NCBI GenBank assembly: GCA_965644295.1 | Contig: CBFFRP010000150.1 | Coordinates: forward strand, 434,001 to 498,000 | Reading direction: 5' to 3' | Source: Paraphysomonas bandaiensis | Lineage: Eukaryota > Chrysophyceae | Length of the DNA: 64,000 bases | In this document: positions 22,000 through 32,857 of the stretch, in pieces | Layout of the letters: each line of letters begins with the position of its first letter | How positions within the stretch are numbered: the stretch's first letter is position 1 | The notes under the pieces: generated by a model | What the model was told of the DNA's origin: nothing | Database searches by the model: none | The model's input: the letters and a program-made list of their open reading frames with translations, nothing else | Translations under genes and position numbers: made by a program

Positions 22000-23056
22000 T
22001 CACTGAAGTAAGTAGTAACTGCCAATTTGGATACTTTCTGTTGGACTGGTGTCGTTACTTTTAGAATTCGCTTTCTGTTTTTTCTTTATATTCTTCATTT
22101 TCTTTCGATGGGCCATACTGTGTAGCTCAAAGTGAATGCTTCCCCTCCGGAGTGTAGACCGTCGTCGGATCCGTTCTTTCACTTCCTTTATTTGCGCTCT
22201 CTTTGGTCGAAAGAGGTCCACAACTTCTTTATTCGAAGCAACCCTAAGTTTAAAGTAAACCAGCAAAATGCGATATCAAGACAACGTACGATTGGGCAGA
22301 CTTGACTATACGCTCCCAAAATTCTTCATCTCCGATATAGGCTTTCAGTTTCGTCTACTCGACAAATATAGTAAATATATAAGTTAGCCACATTGCTTCG
22401 ATAAAACGAGTACCTGAAATGTCAATGGCTCATACAGAAATCTCGGATATTTCTTAACTGACTCCTTGAACTCTGTGCGCGATATTTTCTTATTTCCATC
22501 TTTATCAAGGCTCTTGAGCATGGACTTAACAGTATGCTTCTTGTTTCTTTTTCCAAATATTCCGTCAATTAACTCCTGGATATTTGCTTCTTCAAGCTCA
22601 TCTGAATTACCAGCATACAGATCAAATGTGAAGTCAGCAATGCTCTCAGTGCCTCTCGAGCAAAACCTCCAAACAGCTAATGTGAACTACAAAACTAGAA
22701 ATCAGTCAATGAGAGATCAAGCACACCGATTCCGTACCTCTCTAAAATCAAAATATCCATCTACTGCAGTGTCTAAATCCTCAAATAACTCCACTGATAG
22801 GGGTGTTTCGTCTGGGCATAGAATTAATAAATCAGATGCTACAATAAATAACATGATAATACGTACCGATACCAATAGCACGTAAAAAATCGCCTATACA
22901 TATCATTCCTTTATCGTTTTTATCTATTGCTCTAAAAGCTTCATAGAAAGTGGCCACTTCTTTATCAGATAGTGCGATCTTCTTGAAGTCTGCTAGGTTA
23001 CGCTCGCTGTGTGCTTTATCATCAGTGTGAACGCGTTTCGCACCACAACAACCCAT
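22000..23056 (-). CDS. EF-hand calcium-binding protein, predicted N-myristoylated
   Basis: Five exons: 23056-22867, 22811-22738, 22686-22414, 22354-22290 and 22243-22000. Product 281 residues. I place the start at 23056 because it gives MGCCGAKR, a myristoylation plus palmitoylation signal; an upstream Met at 23074 would bury it. EF-hand-like units: AIDKNDKGMICIGDF (partly degenerate), DLDTAVDGYFDFREF (acidic, loop altered), then one canonical loop SLDKDGNKKISRTEF with D1, D3, N5 and E12. A further helix pair lies between. The C-terminal 80 residues are strongly basic (KKMKNIKKKQK) and follow RIRRRSTLRRGS, a possible kinase site. The arrangement resembles membrane-bound neuronal-calcium-sensor or calcineurin-B-like proteins with a basic extension. 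Partner unknown. Confidence 0.75.
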
Positions 23057-23787
23057 CTTATCCAATAGGCTCAAGTCAACACATTATAACATTCATCGCA
23101 ATTCATAATAAACGACACTCCGCAGGTACATCACGTACAACGAGTATATATTATGAACCGACTAAGTTAAGTTATCATCGCAGGCATGTTAAAGATATGG
23201 AGACCTCCATTCAATAAAATCCCCATTTTTGTATTTTCTAACAGTAAAACGTCTGAAAACCACCGGAATAACCACCCGCATAAGACAAAATGAACAGGAG
23301 TATATACATCTGTGTCTATAGAAAAACGCTTAAACATGTCCTAAAAACGACAAAAACGGACAGTACCCGGACTTCGCACGTGGTCACCCACCGTACTACT
23401 AACCGGGCCAGATGCAACTTAACTTCCGCGAGCGGAACGAGAGCGGGTGCGGTTTGCATTGTATGACCGTCCATGCTGATAGTGTGAATTCTGTTGTATA
23501 TAAAGCAAATACATGTCCAGATAGTATCCATGATGCATATGCATGTGATCATGTAGAAACCTTTCTTCGCATGATATCTGGATGAAGAATAAGGAGCATT
23601 CTATGCCTCATCCTCTATAAATATCCTCTATTTATAGCTACTTTGTGAAAGAAGGTCAAACGACCATGTGAAGTGACAAAATTGTTAATGCTGCGGTTGA
23701 TTCCGGGGGGTATTCATACGATATACGCATATTCAAATGGAGAATGTCACAGTTGTGCGTTGCCACACGGCCGCATTGCATTATAGC

Positions 23788-24540
23788 AGGGCCTGGTAAC
23801 CGTTAATAGTAATGGCATTAATGGTCATTAATGGGCTATTAATGGTAATGTCATCATAATTGCCGGGAACTAGACTACCGTTAATGGCATGTACTGGTAC
23901 TTGATATATGCTACAGTATATAGAACTAAGTGAAATTTAAACAATGTTAAACAATGTTCATGCAACTCTACAGCTACTTTGTGGCAACTTTGCTCTATAT
24001 AGCGGCAAACTTATTGCTAAAAGAGTTGGAAAATAGTTTCCTGAGCAACAACATAACAACGCACTCTGAAAAAGTTTTGAAAATATCATATTTTACCTAG
24101 AAAACATGTATAAATGAGTATTTTACTGAACGAGAAAACTTCCATTCCTTTATACTTTATATCCAAGCACAATCGAATGTTGTTGTTGAGAGGCTCTGTA
24201 GTCGTGCAAAGTTTATTAAGACACCTGAATCCTTATCATCTAGAATCGTCCCTATTCCTACGAGCCAATTACATGTTGTGGGATGCATATGCCCTCCATT
24301 AAGTCCTGCAAGAATAGTATCCTGATGTACTAGTGGAGAGCGAGAAGTAGTTACGATTCTTAGTCTGTTAGTTAACTAAGGAGCACCACACTATCCATTA
24401 TGAGCGGTATTATCTACTTAGGTATTAATGGCAATTAATGGGCCAATATAAATTTCGGGACATTTTTCATTAACGCTATTTTAATAACCAGGCTGGACGG
24501 CTGGACTACCATTACTGGGCCCTTAATGGTTCCCAGGTCA
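23788..24540. mobile_element. Possible 750-bp element with TTAATGG-rich inverted ends
   Basis: The left end carries CCTGGTAACCGTTAATAGTA and multiple TTAATGG. The right end reads CTTAATGGTTCCCAGGTC, whose reverse complement starts CCTGGGAACCATTAAG. Ends match in about 12 of 15 positions. No transposase is inside, so if real it is non-autonomous. Confidence 0.35.
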
Positions 24541-24544
24541 TACT

Positions 24545-25140
24545 TCATGCTTTATAGGGTAAGATGCCCTCAACAAAGTCGGGCTCGCAACTCTTCGTGG
24601 TGTTCTGGGGGGATAAGTACAGGAGATATTTCTCCGGGAAACTAATGTGAGCCACTCATGATAGCCGAATGCTTGTGTGGTACAAGGTACATAGGACACC
24701 AATAAGTGTCACATGTGTAGATATCTTTGGGCCTTGACTAATAAAAAAGGCATCCGGATATGGGCCCACCTCAAGAGCATCCGGGACAGGGCCCACCTGA
24801 AGGGTAACCGGGGTATTGGGCTGCCTGCTGAAGTCAAGCATCCGGGATGTTCACTTTACGGACTCAAAAAGCCTTAAGTTAGAGGCGGTTGCACCTTGGT
24901 GCTTGCGGCGACGCACAAGCAGCTTTCGCAGCGTAAAATAGTAGGAGAATAAAGTTTGTACTAGTTAGTTACAGGTAGACGTCTATCTAGCTTGACTAGT
25001 TATTTCTAGCTACTCAACTGGTGCTTGTTGAGTTCTGCAATATGATGTGATATATGCTAACAATTGGTGAATGTCCAATGCTAACAGTGCTGATTCATAA
25101 TGCCTATTGCTAATAATAAGACTTTCAATAGGGAATAGGG
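24545..25140 (+). repeat. Dispersed repeat, modules A and B
   Basis: Module A spans 24590-24888 (GTTCTGGGGGGATAAGTACA, then CATCCGG boxes and GGGCCCACC). Module B follows from 24888 and the copy ends TGCTAATAATAAGACTTTCA at about 25130. Strongly similar to 11405-11930, with a few indels. Confidence 0.75.
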
Positions 25141-25379
25141 TAAGGTGGCTTGGATAGGGGGTACCAACATTGAATTTCCTCAATATTAAAGCTTTCTGAT
25201 TTTTTTGTATATATATCGGCTCTATCTCTTACTAAAACTACAACGGAAAAGTACACTATACCTTGTGAATTCGTATATCATACAAAATGAAAAAAGAAAA
25301 TAAACAGAGGCTATATATGACATATCATGTCAACCTAACATAGCTCTCTACACAAACATCCTACCAGTCGTGTACTCTT

Positions 25380-26813
25380 CTAGGAAGATGTAATTACATT
25401 CCACGCCCACATTTCAAATGCTTTAGCAGCAGCCAGAGCTATACTTTCATCTGATCCTTTGTGATATTTATCCACAGATCGCTTGCCCACACAAAACCCC
25501 ATCACCACAGGCTCCCCAACGCCATCTGTCATGTCTAACCATTCTACCCAATCCAGAATCATTGGGAACTCGGATCCCACATACTCACCGAGCTCATTCA
25601 TATCGCCTGCATAGCATGAAGTATCGTACCACCGGCATAGTCCCGTGACAGGCTTGGGCCACCATCTCGTCGTGTAGCGTAATATAACCTTCTCACAACA
25701 TCCCATTCGAATACGATCCAGAGACTTCATATGCATTTCTGGTAGATTTGGGGAAAATAGTATTGTTCTATTCTGAATGACAGAAATCGGTACAGTGCAT
25801 ATGCATTTATCTGCACAGATTATTTCGCCGGTTGCAGTAGTGGCAACCACCCTATTTCCAGACCAGTCGATGTGGGTTACCGGAGTACTAAGACGAACAT
25901 TTAATCCCTCCGCCTCGCTATCTAATAGTGCTACATAACCTTGCTTGATGTAATGATCTTCATTACCAACACCGAGCTCCTCCAATCCCCATACTGCAGA
26001 GGTGTCATCCAGGTCGTACCCAAGGTCAGAGTTGATGTCGCCAGCCACTGCTAAATGAGCCAAAAACTGTTCATCCCTGGGAAAACGAGATATGCTCTGC
26101 TGTAATACACCCATCAGTGGAAGGTCCACTTCCTTCCCGCCATCTGAGGAGCCACTAAAATCGTTAACAGTCACCCAGACGTGGTCGTACACACGCTCCA
26201 CAATACCACGCATGCCAGAAAGTGACCGACCATTGCTAGCAGAACATAATGCATCATGAAAACATGTAGGAACAACATCCAATTCCATTCTATTCACTGC
26301 GTGCTCCGCCATGAAGTTCGTAGGAAACTGTTGGAGCCAAGTTGCCCCCAAATCAACCTTTACTGACTTAACCGAGGAGTCTCTGCCAATATCCACAGTG
26401 TGAACACGCCCCCCAATTCGATCTCTCGCTTCCAAAACTATCACATTCTCGTTTCCGGCCAATTCTCTGAGTCGCGATGCGGCATATATTCCAGCGGCCC
26501 CGGCTCCTATCACGACGTAACTCAACGCTCCATCCGACGCTGACTCATACATCATATTGGCAGCTCTCAAGCCGCTGTACGCCGCCCCGTGCACCATAGA
26601 TGGCATATGGTCTGTACAAGCTTCGCCGGCTAGTATGAGAGCATCGGAAATGGGAGAGCCTAGCACTACACGATCACTAGGGCTGCCATTCACCCTAAGC
26701 TGAGACCATGCGCCCTGAGAGTAAGGGTTCTCGCTCCAATGGGAGACTTTCCATTCCACTGGTGTGTGCTCTTTATCATGAAAGAATTCAGTCCGTGAGG
26801 AATAAGAATGCAT
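25380..26813 (-). CDS. Flavin amine oxidase with circularly permuted domain order
   Basis: One open reading frame of 477 residues from the ATG at 26813 to TAG at 25380. Residues 26-85 are the normal C-terminal FAD segment of polyamine oxidase/LSD1-type enzymes: WSENPYSQGAWS, ALILAGEA, MVHGAAYSGLRAA. They are followed by the normal N-terminal segment: YVVIGAGAAG (GxGxxG 103-108), VLEARDRIGGRVH, VDLGATWLQ. The substrate part and the second FAD strand (ICTVPISVI) come next. The frame ends at FEMWAWNVITSS, just where the usual WSxxPYSxGSYS block should begin. So every core segment is present once, but in permuted order. The enzyme class oxidises amines to aldehyde or imine with H2O2. The frame extends upstream through a TATG repeat, read as a meaningless Thr-His-Tyr-Ile run; I exclude it. 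An unseen upstream exon cannot be ruled out. Confidence 0.75.
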   Translation of the reverse strand: MHSYSSRTEFFHDKEHTPVEWKVSHWSENPYSQGAWSQLRVNGSPSDRVVLGSPISDALILAGEACTDHMPSMVHGAAYSGLRAANMMYESASDGALSYVVIGAGAAGIYAASRLRELAGNENVIVLEARDRIGGRVHTVDIGRDSSVKSVKVDLGATWLQQFPTNFMAEHAVNRMELDVVPTCFHDALCSASNGRSLSGMRGIVERVYDHVWVTVNDFSGSSDGGKEVDLPLMGVLQQSISRFPRDEQFLAHLAVAGDINSDLGYDLDDTSAVWGLEELGVGNEDHYIKQGYVALLDSEAEGLNVRLSTPVTHIDWSGNRVVATTATGEIICADKCICTVPISVIQNRTILFSPNLPEMHMKSLDRIRMGCCEKVILRYTTRWWPKPVTGLCRWYDTSCYAGDMNELGEYVGSEFPMILDWVEWLDMTDGVGEPVVMGFCVGKRSVDKYHKGSDESIALAAAKAFEMWAWNVITSS

Positions 26814-26836
26814 TACAAGAATGTGAAGATGGATAC

Positions 26837-26843
26837 ACGTATG

Positions 26844-26874
<31 letters not shown>

Positions 26875-26927
26875 GTATGTATGTATGTATGTATGTATGT
26901 ATGTATGTATGTATGTATGTATGTATG

Positions 26928-26958
<31 letters not shown>

Positions 26959-27329
26959 GTATGTATGTATGTATGTATGTATGTATGTATGTATGTATGT
27001 ATGTATGTATGTATGTATGTATGTATGTATGTATGTATGTATGTATGTATGTATGTATGTATGTATGTAGGTATGTATGTATGTATGTATGTATGTATGT
27101 ATGTATGTATGTATGTATGTATGTATGTATGTATGTATGTATGTATGTATGTATGTATGTATGTATGTATGTATGTATGTATGTATGTATGTATGTATGT
27201 ATGTATGTATGTATGTATGTATGTATGTATGTATGTATGTAGGTATGTAGGTATGTATGTATGTATGTATGTATGTATGTATGTATGTATGTATGTATGT
27301 ATGTATGTATGTATGTATGTATGTATGTA
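26837..27329. repeat. (TATG)n microsatellite, about 490 bp
   Basis: Nearly perfect ATGT tetranucleotide array with a few G/A interruptions (GTAAGT, GTAGGT). It lies 25 bp upstream of the amine oxidase start and meets the left end of the Tigger element at 27330. Confidence 0.98.
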
Positions 27330-28913
27330 CAGTGCACTCTCGATATGATCAAGGGTCTGTACCATAGGCAAACTATTTCTCATAACGAGAGTGTTGACCA
27401 TTAGAAACCCCAGTTTTATTTTATAGAAACCATTTTTTTTGTAAAAAACCCGGTTTTGTAGAAAAAACCCAGATATTTTTTGTAAAACTCAGTTTTTGGA
27501 TATTAAAACCATGGCTTTATGCTCAAAACTCCTACCTCTATGTTTAAATATTTAAAATAGCCTTGTTATTACATCATAGGCATGCGTTGTCTGATCTTAG
27601 CTACAATAGGACAGCTGTATAACCTAGAATTACTACATAACTGCTATAGTGTAGAATTAGATCTCTGCACCGAGAAAAATTGTTGTATCGTTCGTTGTGA
27701 CGAAGATTTTGCGCGCTTCTCTAAGTAACTTCTAGTCACTTCTGAAGCGGTCTTAACAAACGTGTAGTGCCAGGTAGCAGAATTTTCACTACTACTTTCC
27801 ATAGTAAAGTCATATACAACTCGCATGGCATCATTGAATTGATTCAAAGTTACCGTAGATGAAGACGCGCGGTCTATATTTGTATCACTTTGACAATCAT
27901 CATCCACCAGCGGTATTTGCGGAGAAATAGAAAAAGATTCCAAGCGCTCCATGGCTTCCTCAATTTCAGTTTCGACTACCAATTGATCACTTTCAACATC
28001 ACACCATCACAACAGCATCTTCCAATTGTTTCATCACTGCAATACCGTTCACCTTTCCATACATCATCCAGTATATTCATACAGTCCAAGATATGTGGTT
28101 TCAAACCGTACATAATTCCTTTGCAAACAGATTAACATGAATAAAACTGTTTCGACTCTTCAACACATTGTTTAACCAACCGCTCGATGCTTTAAATAAA
28201 CTGCGCGTTTCTTCATCTTCTTTATAGATTATCTATAAAACACAATGTTTAGAATATGTATTATTTTCTTCTGGATCTTGTAGACCTTTGCATAATCCTT
28301 AGCCTTCTGCTGCAGGTACAACCAGCTCAAGCCGCATTTATCCGTCTTGTAGTTTTCTTGGCGAAATTTAATGTAGTCAACAATTTTTTTCTCAACCTCA
28401 GGAAATGAACCCTTCCGTTGCTTCTTGCGGCCTGTGCAAGTTTCTATCTTCAGTGTTCCATCATTGCAGGCTTTAATCCATTTACTTAATGCTGAAGGGC
28501 TAAATATGTTTCCCTTGTACGCAACGAATTGCTTGAGGGTTTTGAAATGACCCTCTTTATATTCTTTCACAAAATTATATTTCTGCACATCCGAGAAACT
28601 ACTCAACGATTTCTTGCGCTTGGTACCGATGCTGCATTCATCTGACATCGCTGCGTACAGCAGACGAACAAATGCAGTAATGTATGTATATGTAATGAAT
28701 GTGTTCATGATTATTGCATACAGCAGTATTGTACTCTCTGCACATATCCAACACTTTCACAAAACCCTAACCCAAAAGAGGGGTTTTTTATTAAAAACTA
28801 AGGATTTATATAAAATGGGGGTTTTCATGCTAAAAACCCCGTACCAATGCCTATTCCGTTTCCCATAACGAGAGTGTTGACCATACATCGATGATCATAT
28901 CGAGAGTGCACTG
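27330..28913 (-). mobile_element. Tigger/pogo element with internal deletion
   Basis: A 1584-bp insertion with 22-bp perfect terminal inverted repeats beginning CAGTGCACTCTCGATATGAT, flanked on both sides by TA, the Tc1/mariner target duplication. Minus-strand coding remains: an N-terminal segment from 28648 to 28229 (MSDECSIGTKRKK; FSPSALSKWIKA, a psq-type helix-turn-helix; then a CENP-B-type region EVEKKIVDYIKFRQENY) and a C-terminal tail 27982-27644. Between them only a remnant of the DDE end (LDCMNILDDVW, about 28090) survives with stops, so the catalytic core is deleted and the copy is non-autonomous. Subterminal copies of CATAACGAGAGTGTTGACCA occur at 27380 and 28864. Confidence 0.9.
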
Positions 28914-29025
28914 TATGTATGTATGTATGTATGTATGTATGTATGTATGTATGTATGTATGTATGTATGTATGTATGTATGTATGTATGTATGTATGTAT
29001 GTATGTATGTATGTATGTATGTATG
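28914..29025. repeat. (TATG)n microsatellite, distal part
   Basis: Continuous TATG units immediately after the right end of the Tigger element. Together with 26837-27329 they probably formed one array before the insertion. Confidence 0.97.
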
Positions 29026-29117
29026 CATATTAATGTATTTTTCAATTAGCATTATATTGTCGTGTACTGGGTGGTTAGTTGTTTACGTTCGATCGACCAA
29101 CATATTTGCGATAAAGA

Positions 29118-29653
29118 ATGTCTGACGACGGCGACTACGAGGATAACCACGACAGGCGAAGCCGCAACAAGGGGAGGAGGAAAGGCAGAGGCCATGCGCA
29201 CATGGATGACGAGGATAGGTACAAGGGCCGTGGCGGTGTATTTGAAACAATTGAACAGGAATCTACTGATGGACCAGCACAATGTACGTATTTTCTTTAT
29301 GCATCTGATGTACTTATGTTATCCGCTTATAGCAATTGAGGGATGGATTGTGTTTGTGTCGAATGTTCATGAGGAAGCCCAAGAAGATGATATACTGGAT
29401 AAGTTCTCTGAATATGGTGATGTGAAGAATATTCATGTCAATCTTGATAGACGAACTGGTTTTGTTAAGGTTATCTCTTTCATTGTAAATTTAATATTAT
29501 CTTCACTCCATGAATCTGTAGGGGTATGCGTTGGTGGAATTCGAGTCGCGAGACGACGCTGCGGAAGCAATAGACAAGATGAATGGTCAGGAATTACTGG
29601 GGCAAACAGTTACTGTTGATTGGGCGTTTGTAGCACGGCCAAATAAGCGTTAG
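29118..29653 (+). CDS. RBM8A: RNA-binding protein Y14 (exon-junction complex)
   Basis: Three exons, 29118-29283, 29333-29469 and 29522-29653, give 144 residues with a TAG stop. The N-terminal 45 residues are acidic then basic ([11 protein letters not shown]) as in Y14. One RRM follows: [20 protein letters not shown] (RNP2), then [20 protein letters not shown] and [13 protein letters not shown] (RNP1), and [17 protein letters not shown] at the end. Y14 pairs with Mago on spliced mRNA to mark exon junctions. The C-terminal RS tail of animal Y14 is absent; the protein ends at PNKR. It lies only 92 bp from the TATG array, so its promoter includes or abuts the repeat. Confidence 0.95.
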
Positions 29654-30638
29654 AGAGGTAGAACGATTTGTCATTGCCCTGGTATTCTTTCTCTGTGCCT
29701 GCGGTATCGCTAGTACAACTCGTCTACAAATGATTGATAATAACGCTATGTTGCATTAGTTATTTCGTCCATCTACTTCATTATTACGGTTTAGCTGCGA
29801 CGAGAGGTCACTAGAATCTCGTAGATTTTGATATATAGCAACCAGGGCTGCGTATCAATTAATTGTCAATTATTTGACGCAGGTTGTAGTCAATTATAAT
29901 TGCAATTATTACTTGCTGTCTCAATTTCAACTATTGCAATTAACTGCAATTAATTGCAATTATTTAGTAGTAAAATACACTAGCTGCGAATATAGCTACC
30001 TCAACTGTCATTTCATTCCAGAGGCAACGATTCATGCGTAAAAACATAATTCTTAGCACTAAATGCTAAGGAGTCAAGCTCTTGAGCAGGCCCGTCATAA
30101 CAATCGTAGCTCAACTGAACAACCTTATTGGTTGTGCTATGCAAGTGTTTCATTCGTAACGAGTTTGCTGGTTAAGTCTTGCTCGCTTCCGCTGCCTGCT
30201 ACCATCAAACAAACGTTGCGCTGCGTCGTCATTCGGAGCTAGACTCGCACCGTCATAATCTTCTTCTTCCTCATCGAACAAATATATTTTAGTTTGATCC
30301 TTTGCCGTCCGAGTTACGGCTTCGTTGCCGAGTTACGGCTATTAGCAACTTACACACCAAATGATTGGAAGCATAGCAGACTAGAAAAGGCAGGGATGCA
30401 TAACAATTAAATTGCAAAAGTTTTTGAGCACTTTTATTGCCATTATTAGTTAAAATTTGCTTAATTATAATTGCATTTTAATTGCCAATTATTGTCTACT
30501 TAAACTAGCTACTCATTACAAAAAAAAACATGTATAGCATCTTTAACTCTTCAACAACTGAACTCAACAACTGCACTTGCATTCCACAGAAGTCTATTAA
30601 AGGGCAAGAACATAAGGGCCTCCAATCGATGAGGTGCC
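29654..30638. other. AT-rich repeat ends
   Basis: CAGGGCTGCGTATCAATTAATTGT at 29.85 kb and CAGGGATGCATAACAATTAA at 30.39 kb share an end sequence and similar CAATTATAATTGCAA-rich interiors; both point the same way. They resemble the MITE at 7573-7866. No gene is supported between them. Confidence 0.4.
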
Positions 30639-31007
30639 ATGGATTTTCGCAGATTATTCATGTTTTTGCGAAAACCTTTCTACGCAATTAGTGTGCTTCA
30701 AGCAGAGGTTAGTTGGTTTGGTCTTGCGGTCGTGTGTAAAGATAGCTCACACCTACGCCAGAGAGTGCTCAATGCAGCATTGACATGGGACAAATCTTTC
30801 AGTATAGGGAGAAACCGGGCAAAAATCAAACAACGTCTTGACCTGCCCAAAGCTGCATAAACTGACTGTGGCTTTCGACTAGACTCACTCAAACACATGT
30901 GTCTAGACTGCACAAATGAAACCATCACCCAAATACGGGAGACTGCCTTTCACAGCCACAAAAACGCGCTTCAAGAGGTACTGAGAGGTCAGGGTCAACC
31001 CCACTGA
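30639..31007 (+). pseudogene. Probable LINE reverse-transcriptase 3' remnant
   Basis: A frame with a TAA at 30858 continues to a TGA at 31005. The region after the stop reads CGFRLDSLKHMCLDC, a Cys...His...Cys arrangement like the zinc-binding end of non-LTR retrotransposon ORF2, followed by FHSHKNALQEVL. Upstream coding is QDRV-like but unrecognised. It is directly followed by sequence (31330-31560) shared with the dispersed B module, suggesting that B is the 3' tail of this LINE family. The remnant is too short to classify. Confidence 0.4.
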
Positions 31008-31329
31008 ACCATCAATGCGCTACAGCGGCTTTCCAGCAGGGCCTGTAGCCCCTCTTTCCCACTCACTCATACCCACTCACTCTTTCCCACGAACCCACCA
31101 CTCATACCCACAGGAACATATCACCGTCCCGCACGTAACCCTCAGGTCCTCGACAACGACGCCGTCTCCGGCAACTCTACCTATGCCTGAGGCCCAAACG
31201 GTGCACTGAGACAACGCCACATTCAACCTCTCCACCCACCTCTCAACATACACATCTAGCACTTGGAACACTCAGGACCTTAATACAGAACCCTGTACCT
31301 CAGAGTCCGGTGGAACTTCACCCCAAGGG

Positions 31330-31560
31330 GAGACCCCCTGGTAACACGCGCCAGTGAGTCCTGGGACACACGATCATGGCAAACCTCACAATCAACATTA
31401 AGAAGAACGGAAGTGGTCGCACCTTGGTGCTTGCGGCGACGCACAAGGAGCTTCTGTAGCATTAAATAGTAGGATAATAGAGTTTGTGCTGATTAGTTAT
31501 GGGTAGAGGTTTAAATAGTCTATCTAGCATTCAACTAGCCACTACATTTGTGCAGATTGG
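31330..31560 (+). repeat. Dispersed repeat, C flank and module B
   Basis: AGTGAGTCCTGGGACACACG and AAGAACGGAAGTGGTCGCAC lead into the B module at 31416. The flank matches 12115-12210 in reverse complement. Same family as 6690, 11405 and 24545. Confidence 0.7.
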
Positions 31561-32857
31561 TGTCTTGTTCAGTTTTTTCCTCTTCTTCATCAGTTCTGTC
31601 CAACACAAAACGTTCAAGCTGCGCCTTCTCAGGTCGATTGATAGTGTCCTCCAATCCGTTTAGGACATTCACAACAGCATTTTTGAAGGTCTCCGCATTT
31701 TTATTTCATAATTATGTCCGCATCCGCACCCAGGTGGTGGATAGTAATAGGGAATTTCTGAATTAAGGTATTGAATAAAAAGCACACTGTTCGGCCTGTT
31801 CGGCGACAAAATTGCACTTTGCTGAGGGTAATATTCCACATCACTTTATATAATAGGTTAAAACAACTAGTTAAAACAAGGCAATATCTAATATATATTT
31901 ATATCTGTTGTACCACTCTCGAAATGATGGAGTTCAAACACCTCGAGTTTTAAAAATTTGAGATCGGTTATGTACCTTCAATCAAAATATCTGTTAATTT
32001 GATGTACCCCAGCCACAGAGGGTCCTAAGGGAACAGCATCTGTACCAAATACCAAACCACATGCAGCATGCAGTATAGAATATCTGATTATTACATGAGA
32101 ACGGTAGGGTACAGATACTAGTATTATAACTATATGCTGACTAAACTGGGCTTGCTATGATGTACTACTAGTGGCGGGCAAGAGCATGCAGTATCATATG
32201 TAGCAAATGAACTCTCCAGTAAAATAATTGAAGTATTGTTGCGAAGTCCTGGTTTTCAGGTAGATCAATTGCACTCACATTTTTCTGATCTTCTACATCA
32301 AACGAAGAATGGAATACAATTTGCAGTGTTTAAAATGATCTGTTTTTGAAAGTTGGCTCGTCATTATGCTTTCCGCAAAATATATATAATATAGTCACGT
32401 TCAATGACTGCCAATGTCAGAATAGGTAAATGTCTTGTTTTTCCCAGTGCTAATATGAGCGTTCTGTTGAGCCCAATTCAGGTAGAAACGCACATTATTT
32501 GTTACATCACAGTCAAGGAAATTTCCTTGTGTGCAGCTCACAGTCATGATGCCTACGTGTGCTGGCAAGATGTAGAGGTAAGAAAATATGCACATCTGAT
32601 TGTAGTTGCTAACACAAATTAAAGCATTCATATGATTTTATGTGACCAAATAATTAATTATGAAGCGAAATGAAGTAGCTTCTACGGCCAATCATTAGCA
32701 TGGTTCACAAACCAATATAACATCAAAGGGAATTGTGATATCACGGAGAAGGGAATACTGTGCAAATAATGTGCCCATTCGGCCTCGACACTGTATGTAA
32801 TAAGATAAATGCTCTTCCGGTTGCTGCTCCCCCCTTACTATCAAAATGCTAGATTAT
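31561..32857. other. Intergenic, with one copy of a diverged 300-bp repeat
   Basis: 32170-32480 shares order and wording with 55640-55960: GTTGCGAAGTCCTGG, GAATGGAATA, TAATATGAGCGTTCTGTTGA. No gene is supported; short frames at 31548, 31771, 32401 and 32404 show no motif. Confidence 0.45.

Larger units (their letters stand above)
23075..25379. other. Repeat-bearing gene-poor stretch
   Basis: Contains TTAATGG-rich ends at 23788 and 24530 and one A+B dispersed repeat (24545-25140). Short frames at 23316-23552 and 24114-24302 show no motif. Confidence 0.5.

Noticed and set aside
26708-27348. Plus-strand frames of Met-Tyr-Val-Cys repeats
   Set aside because: Translations of the same tetranucleotide array.
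26814-27401. Long N-terminal extension of the amine oxidase made of Thr-His-Tyr-Ile repeats
   Set aside because: It is the TATG microsatellite read in frame; no domain, and stop-free only because TATG arrays lack stops in that frame.
28819-29125. Frames around the second TATG array
   Set aside because: Same low-complexity cause; no independent coding signal.
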